DNA of 44,296 bases from JAAYCT01 sp964499575 (GTDB lineage: Bacteria; Bacillota; Clostridia; Saccharofermentanales; Saccharofermentanaceae), in assembly GCA_964499575.1 (NCBI GenBank), contig CAZCLK010000015.1, forward strand, positions 1 through 44,296. The letters are read 5' to 3'. The notes below the pieces were generated by a model. That model did no database searches. It saw nothing but the letters and a program-made list of their open reading frames with translations, and was not told the origin of the DNA. Positions 39,977 through 44,296 of this stretch are shown one piece after another (within the stretch, counting starts at the first letter, position 1; each line of letters begins with the position of its first letter). Both the position numbers and the translations under genes were made by a program.

Positions 39977-41938
39977 ATGCAATACCTATCCGTTCAAAAT
40001 ATATCGAAATCCTATCACGGGCATTTGCTCTTGAACGGCATTTCCTTCGCGATCCATTCCGGCGACCGGATCGCCCTGATCGGGGACAACGGGACCGGGA
40101 AAACGACGTTGATGCGGATCATCGCAGGCTTGATCAATCCGGATTCCGGTACCATTGTGTTATCGCGGAATACCGTCATCGGTTATCTGGCACAAAACCC
40201 GGAGGAGCACCCCGTCGGGAAAAATTCTTTAAAAAGTGCCGAACTTCTCGATATTGAGCGGAAAATCGCCGAAATCGGCGATAGTATGGCGCTTCATTCC
40301 GGCATGCATTCAAGGGAGCTTTTGGATCAATATACACACTTGACCGCGCGTTATGAGGCATTGGGCGGATACGATTACGAGCATCGGATGAAAGAGGCGC
40401 TCGCCGGGCTCGGGCTTCCGGACATTGATGAATCCCGGGACTTTTCGACCCTTTCCGGAGGCGAACGGATGCGCGTCGATTTGGCACGTCTGATCGTCCA
40501 GAGGCCGGACGTGCTTCTTCTGGACGAGCCGACCAATCATCTGGACACCGCCGCGATGGAGTGGCTCTCGGACTTCATAAAAAGTTATGGCGGCGCGGTT
40601 CTTCTGATCAGTCATGACCGTTACTTCATCGATCAGACGGCATCGTCGGTTTTCGAGTTGGAGAGTGGCGTAATCCGGGAGTACCCGGGAAATTATTCCG
40701 CATACCATGAGCAAAAAGCCCGCCTCAGAGCGGATCATGAACGCGCCGTAGCCGGAATCGAAAAAGAACTCGAGCGTCAGCAGAAAGTAACTCAAACCAT
40801 GCTTTCGCATCGAAAAATGTCCTCTTACCACGCGCGCGAAAAGGTCGTCGAAAAGCTTTCCGGCCGTCTGGCCGAAGAAAAGCGACGTTTCTCCGGCAGC
40901 AGAGGCAAAATGAGTTTTTCTCTGATCCCGGAGGTCCGGACCGGCGACCCGGACCGGATCGTGCTAAAGGCGCGCTCGGTTTCGATGGCCTATGATGATG
41001 CCCCGGAGGTTTTTTCGGACGTTTCATTCGATTTGAAGGCAACCGAGAAGCTCTTCCTCGTCGGACCGAACGGTTGCGGCAAGACGACGCTTCTCAACAT
41101 TTTTCTCGGAAAAATCACCGGGTTTTCCGGAGATATTCTGATATCCGGAAGCGCCGAATGCGGCTTCATGGGACAGTTCGTCGCTTTCGAGGATGAAACC
41201 CTTACCGCCTATGATGAGCTCTACTCGCGAACCGACCTTTCCGAGAGAGAAGCCCGAAACCTTCTGGCGCGCTTCGGCTTTCGGAACGTCGACGTTTATA
41301 AGAAGATCTCCGTGCTTTCGGGCGGCGAACGCTCCCGATTATTTCTCTGCTGTCTCTTAACCGAAAAGCCCGATATCCTCTTTCTGGACGAACCGACGAA
41401 CCATCTGGACATCGATTCCCGGGAGATCCTTGAGGACGCGCTCCGGGACTATAACGGAGCGATCGTCGCGGTGAGCCACGACCGGTATTTTATCGAGAAG
41501 TGCGCGACCCGGGTCCTGGGCTTTTACGGTAAGACCGCGTCGGTCTTCACGAATTATGCCGATTATCGAAAAAAAGCTGCGAATCCTGCGTATGCGAAGC
41601 CCGAAGGCGACGATATATGTTCTTCGCCCGCCGTCGAAGCAGCCTCCGCCGTCGAAGATGTCTCCGCCGGTTTTGCGGAAAGCACCGCGAAGCGCCCGCG
41701 CGGAAGGGATCGAATGAAGGAACGCCGTGAGGAAGCCCTCCGTAAAGAGCGGCTCCGCGCGCTGGAGGCGGAGATCGAGTCTCTGGAAATCGAACAGCGC
41801 GAATTGGAGCAGTCCTTTTCGAAAAACAGCAGTGCCGAAAATTATCTCATCTATGCCGAAAATGCCGAACGACTCCAAGACGCCTGCGACGAATACTTTA
41901 CGCTTTCCTCAGAAATCGAAAAAGCACCGGAAGATTAA
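39977..41938 (+). CDS. ABC-F family ATPase (ribosome-associated)
   Basis: 653 residues from the ATG at 39977; a TTG two codons earlier is also possible, both served by GAGGGA. Two ABC domains sit in one chain with no membrane segment: Walker A GDNGTGKTT (36-44) and GPNGCGKTT, signatures LSGGERMRVDLARL and LSGGERSRLFLCCLL, Walker B LLLDEPTNHLD and LFLDEPTNHLD. Between them lies the arginine/lysine-rich interdomain linker (SHRKMSSYHAREKVVEKLS). A long charged coiled coil closes the protein (about 575-650), as in Uup-like members. ABC-F proteins act at the ribosomal E site, in translation or drug resistance. Which of these cannot be told; the context is not a resistance island. Confidence 0.9.
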   Translation: MQYLSVQNISKSYHGHLLLNGISFAIHSGDRIALIGDNGTGKTTLMRIIAGLINPDSGTIVLSRNTVIGYLAQNPEEHPVGKNSLKSAELLDIERKIAEIGDSMALHSGMHSRELLDQYTHLTARYEALGGYDYEHRMKEALAGLGLPDIDESRDFSTLSGGERMRVDLARLIVQRPDVLLLDEPTNHLDTAAMEWLSDFIKSYGGAVLLISHDRYFIDQTASSVFELESGVIREYPGNYSAYHEQKARLRADHERAVAGIEKELERQQKVTQTMLSHRKMSSYHAREKVVEKLSGRLAEEKRRFSGSRGKMSFSLIPEVRTGDPDRIVLKARSVSMAYDDAPEVFSDVSFDLKATEKLFLVGPNGCGKTTLLNIFLGKITGFSGDILISGSAECGFMGQFVAFEDETLTAYDELYSRTDLSEREARNLLARFGFRNVDVYKKISVLSGGERSRLFLCCLLTEKPDILFLDEPTNHLDIDSREILEDALRDYNGAIVAVSHDRYFIEKCATRVLGFYGKTASVFTNYADYRKKAANPAYAKPEGDDICSSPAVEAASAVEDVSAGFAESTAKRPRGRDRMKERREEALRKERLRALEAEIESLEIEQRELEQSFSKNSSAENYLIYAENAERLQDACDEYFTLSSEIEKAPED

Positions 41939-41953
41939 TCCGGTGCTTCTTTC
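41922..41953. terminator. Bidirectional terminator between the ABC-F and fba operons
   Basis: AAGCACCGGA (41922-41931) pairs perfectly with TCCGGTGCTT (41939-41948); the ABC-F stop codon lies in the loop. CTTTCTTCTT follows on the plus strand and TTTCGATTT on the minus strand, so it can serve both convergent genes. Confidence 0.75.
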
Positions 41954-41970
41954 TTCTTGTTGCTGTCCGC

Positions 41971-42360
41971 CTATCCGATTTGTACGATTGTAAGTTGCGT
42001 CGGATCGGTCGCATCGATGATCTGAACCGTCGGTCCGGTCGCAAGGGTCGTGCCGCCCGGCTCGATCTGACCCGACTCCAGGCTTTCGTCGGACTTCCGG
42101 GCGGTCGTTTGCGACGTTTCCGCCTTCCGGTCCTTCTTCTTTTCGGCTCCGACCATGATCGCCGCAGTGAGCAAAATCGCAAATACGATCGTGAGAACGA
42201 CGGCGATGATCAGGAGCTTTTCGATTTCTCGCGATCCCGATCTGCGTCGGGGCCGGTCGTCCCGGACTCGAGTTCCGCTCTCCGTCCGCTTCGTTCGATC
42301 CATTGTCCGATCGTCGGCCAGATACTCGAACGGAAAATCATCGGCACTCCTTCTGCCCAT
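41971..42360 (-). CDS. Small single-pass membrane protein of unknown function
   Basis: 129 residues with AAGGAGG just before the ATG. The first 45 residues are very charged (RTKRTESGTRVRDDRPRRRS), then one hydrophobic segment (about 47-71, LLIIAVVLTIVFAILLTAA), then a polar Ser/Thr/Gln tail. The basic side before the helix suggests an N-in, C-out topology. No domain is recognised. It starts 20 bp after the fba stop and must share the fba transcript, ending at the shared terminator. Confidence 0.7.
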   Translation of the reverse strand: MGRRSADDFPFEYLADDRTMDRTKRTESGTRVRDDRPRRRSGSREIEKLLIIAVVLTIVFAILLTAAIMVGAEKKKDRKAETSQTTARKSDESLESGQIEPGGTTLATGPTVQIIDATDPTQLTIVQIG

Positions 42361-42380
42361 GCGTCCTCCTTAACGGTAAA

Positions 42381-43316
42381 TCAGGCTTTGCCGTTACTGC
42401 CCAGGACTTCGGTGATCTTGTGGGCGACCATTTCCTTAACGGCTTTTCTGGCCGGCCCAAGATATTGACGCGGATCAAAATGAGACGGATTCTCTGTAAA
42501 GTACTTACGAATTACACCGGTCATCGCAAGACGGATGTCCGAGTCGATATTGATCTTGCAAACAGCCATTGAAGCCGCCTGACGGAGCATCGATTCGGGT
42601 ATGCCGATCGCGTCGGGCATCGCTCCGCCGTTATCGTTAATCATTTTGACATACTCGGGAATGACCGAAGAAGCGCCGTGAAGAACGATCGGGAAGCCCG
42701 GCAGACGCCCTTCGATTTGCTCCAGAATATCGAATCTGAGCTGAGGATTCTGGCCGGGTTTGAATTTGTAAGCGCCGTGAGATGTTCCGATCGCGATTGC
42801 AAGCGAGTCACAGCCTGTACGCTCTACAAAATCCTGGACCTGAGCCGGATCGGTATACGAAGCGTCTTCCGCGGTGACGTTGACTGCATCTTCGATGCCG
42901 GCCAGACGACCGAGTTCGGCTTCCACTACGACTCCGTGGGCGTGGGCGTACTCGACGACCTGACGCGTGAGCTTAATATTATCGTCATAACCATGGTGCG
43001 AGCCGTCGATCATGACCGAGGAAAATCCTCCGTCGATGCAACTCTTGCAGAGTTCAAACGTATCGCCGTGATCAAGATGAAGAGCGATCGGAAGATCGGT
43101 CTCCAGAAGAGCGGCTTCGACCAGCTTAATCAGATACGTGTGATTGGCGTACTTCCGTGCCCCGGAAGAAACTTGAAGGATCAAAGGAGAATTCAATTCC
43201 TTACCGGCTTCCGTGATTCCCTGAATGATCTCCATGTTGTTGACGTTGAACGCACCGATCGCGTAGCCGCCCTCGTATGCCTTTTTGAACATGTCCTTTG
43301 TGGTTACCAATGGCAT
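42381..43316 (-). CDS. fba: Class II fructose-1,6-bisphosphate aldolase
   Basis: 311 residues with GAAGGAG before the ATG. A zinc-dependent glycolytic aldolase. The zinc and catalytic region LHLDHGDTFE has His80, Asp82 and His83. GSHHGYDDNI, VEAELGRLAG (131-140), AIGTSHGAYKF and LHGASSV complete the family pattern of the TIM barrel; NIDSDIR and AMTG lie near the C-terminus. The type is the Bacillus-like class IIB, which may be tagatose- or fructose-specific; fructose is likelier as a lone housekeeping copy. The promoter is strong, as expected for glycolysis. Confidence 0.95.
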   Translation of the reverse strand: MPLVTTKDMFKKAYEGGYAIGAFNVNNMEIIQGITEAGKELNSPLILQVSSGARKYANHTYLIKLVEAALLETDLPIALHLDHGDTFELCKSCIDGGFSSVMIDGSHHGYDDNIKLTRQVVEYAHAHGVVVEAELGRLAGIEDAVNVTAEDASYTDPAQVQDFVERTGCDSLAIAIGTSHGAYKFKPGQNPQLRFDILEQIEGRLPGFPIVLHGASSVIPEYVKMINDNGGAMPDAIGIPESMLRQAASMAVCKINIDSDIRLAMTGVIRKYFTENPSHFDPRQYLGPARKAVKEMVAHKITEVLGSNGKA

Positions 43317-43375
43317 AAAAATTCACTCCTTCATATCACTTCTTTGTCTTTTCGATTGAATTACATATCTAAACT

Positions 43376-43404
43376 ATTTTACGGGCAAGAGTGGTATTCG
43401 TCAA
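43376..43404 (-). promoter_or_regulatory. Predicted promoter of fba
   Basis: On the minus strand TTGACG (43404-43399), a 17-nt spacer, and TAAAAT (43381-43376), five of six in both hexamers. The leader is about 50 nt. Confidence 0.65.
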
Positions 43405-43410
43405 TCTTTA

Positions 43411-43419
43411 TGTTAAAAT
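43411..43419 (+). promoter_or_regulatory. Candidate extended -10 for the DUF2752 gene
   Basis: TGTTAAAAT (TGN then TAAAAT), adjacent to and divergent from the fba promoter. No good -35 is seen. Confidence 0.35.
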
Positions 43420-43472
43420 GATTCGCGAATAAATGACGGTTACAGCAGATCGAAAAGAAAGGTTGTCAGCCC

Positions 43473-43895
43473 ATGAGCACGACAGACGATACGATGAAGA
43501 GGCGTTTGGTCCGGGCGGTGTTGTTCACGATGCCCCTGCTGCTCATCGGGATCCTTTATGTCGCATCATGGGCGGTCAATCAAGCCGGCTGGCCGTGTGT
43601 CACGCACCTTCTGACGGGTATGTACTGCCCGAGCTGCGGTGCGGGAAGAATGTTTATCGCTCTTCTTCATTTCGATTTCCACCAAGCGTTCCGCTATAAT
43701 CCGCTGGTGTTTATATCGCTTCCCTTTCTGGGTATTATCCTGGCTCGTTATGAAATCGGTTACATACGAGGAAAAAGGATCACCATCCGCAAAATTGAAA
43801 TCGTGTTCTTCATTCTTCTTGTAACAGCGTTGGTGATTTTCGGAATCCTCAGAAATATTCCGGCGTTTTCATATCTTGCGCCGACTGAGGTCTGA
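43473..43895 (+). CDS. DUF2752 membrane protein
   Basis: 140 residues from the ATG at 43473 with GAAAGG upstream. The DUF2752 pattern is clear: YCPSCGAGRMFIALLHFDFH (51-70) with Cys52 and Cys55, then QAFRYNPLVFISLPFLGI (71-88). Three hydrophobic segments are visible (about 15-36, 77-92, 108-127). The CPxCG pair may bind metal or form a disulfide. The function of the family is unknown. It is divergent from fba, and a repeat element starts 73 bp after its stop. Confidence 0.85.
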   Translation: MSTTDDTMKRRLVRAVLFTMPLLLIGILYVASWAVNQAGWPCVTHLLTGMYCPSCGAGRMFIALLHFDFHQAFRYNPLVFISLPFLGIILARYEIGYIRGKRITIRKIEIVFFILLVTALVIFGILRNIPAFSYLAPTEV

Positions 43896-43968
43896 GCGCC
43901 GGACCGATTCGGAAGCGTCCGGTCATGCGGTTCAACCGGTATTACCCTTTCTTCATGATATTAAAAGG
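43896..43968 (+). other. Gap after the DUF2752 gene
   Basis: CCGGAC and GTCCGG form a 6-bp stem at about 43902-43923, but no T-run follows, so this is not a convincing terminator. The rest of the gap shows nothing before the repeat element. Confidence 0.25.
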
Positions 43969-44296
43969 GGCAGTCTCAAAAGACTTGTAACAAAGTCGAA
44001 TGAGGCAGCTTTTTTTCTAAGCAGATTGATCATGAGCCTGAACCCGAGACGGCGCGGCAAACGTTCAAGAATCTCACCACTTGATTGAAAAAGAGCACAA
44101 AGAACCTGCTCTGAATCCATTCTGAGCGGATGGTTAATATGCAACGGTTGGAGATGTGAATAGAACCGGATCCGACAGGAATGTATGGGGGGTGGAGACT
44201 GCACTTGCGTGACGGCGAGGAAATACCGACTAAATCGCCGGAATGCTTCGTTTAGTCGGTAATCATTAATCAAAAACGAGACCGCGCGCCGCTCGA
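43969..44296 (-). mobile_element. Divergent inverted-repeat element, copy C (reversed, incomplete)
   Basis: The left edge (GGCAGTCTCAAAAG, then ACTTGTAACAAAGTC and GAGGCAGCTT) is the reverse complement of the right end of copies A and B with few changes. The interior is much diverged, keeping only patches such as GAATAGAA. One hairpin with an 11-bp perfect stem, TACCGACTAAA (44224-44234) and TTTAGTCGGTA (44251-44261), stands where A and B have theirs, with a 16-nt loop. The far end is beyond the window. No coding sequence is supported. Confidence 0.6.

Noticed and set aside
39507..40034. Cysteine-rich plus-strand frame of about 175 codons before the ABC-F gene
   Set aside because: It spans two promoters and overlaps the ABC-F start, with no ribosome site or family resemblance.

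Overview
The window reads as a chromosomal segment of a Gram-positive-type bacterium, most likely an uncultured or little-studied member of the Clostridia (Bacillota). Supporting signs are strong AGGAGG-type ribosome binding sites, occasional GTG and TTG starts, a GAACNNNNGTTC LexA-type box at uvrB, MutS2, separate glutamyl- and glutaminyl-tRNA synthetases, dnaE followed by pfkA, a Ctc-type L25 and the small-subunit LeuC/LeuD isopropylmalate isomerase. Base composition looks moderately GC-rich and even. I see no rRNA, tRNA, CRISPR, prophage or plasmid genes, so this is mostly housekeeping sequence with small accessory islands.

Layout. 1-1200: end of a minus-strand membrane protein and a P-loop ATPase. 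1200-2870: an orphan OadG-like small protein and the cofactor-independent phosphoglycerate mutase ApgM. 2884-12916 (minus): uvrB-dnaE, then pfkA-pgsA-mutS2. 13050-15140 (plus): ilvE, a small XRE regulator and an RDD membrane protein. 15129-18622 (minus): a three-gene operon of a dehydroquinate-synthase-fold protein, an M28-peptidase-fold lipoprotein and a Gfo/Idh/MocA oxidoreductase; the first two have lost key metal-ligand residues. 18690-21923 (plus): gltX and glnS. 21948-22386: a 439-bp inverted-repeat element. 22412-27423 (minus): ppx-ppk, then galM. 27449-28615 (plus): a Dps-like ferritin with a cysteine pair and a hotdog thioesterase. 28665-35281 (minus): leuC-leuD-leuB-ilvD-ilvB. 35490-36315 (plus): L25/Ctc. 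36372-37654 (minus): marR with an SDR protein that lacks the usual YxxxK pair. 37683-38124: a second inverted-repeat element. 38162-39548 (minus): a cation/proton antiporter with a structured leader. 39636-39821: a small exported ORF, possibly a gene remnant. 39843-41953 (plus): an ABC-F ATPase. 41971-43404 (minus): class II aldolase fba and a small membrane protein. 43411-43895 (plus): a DUF2752 protein. 43969 to the end: a divergent, reversed third member of the repeat family.

How the genes work together. pfkA, fba and apgM serve glycolysis, with galM feeding in sugars. leuCDB, ilvD, ilvB and ilvE cover most of branched-chain amino acid synthesis; leuA, ilvC and ilvN are not in the window. 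ppk and ppx are translationally coupled and make and degrade polyphosphate. uvrB, dnaE and mutS2 serve DNA repair and replication, and uvrB carries an SOS box. The most unusual material is the pseudoenzyme-like operon at 15129-18564 and the repeat family, whose internal hairpins show a compensatory base change between copies.
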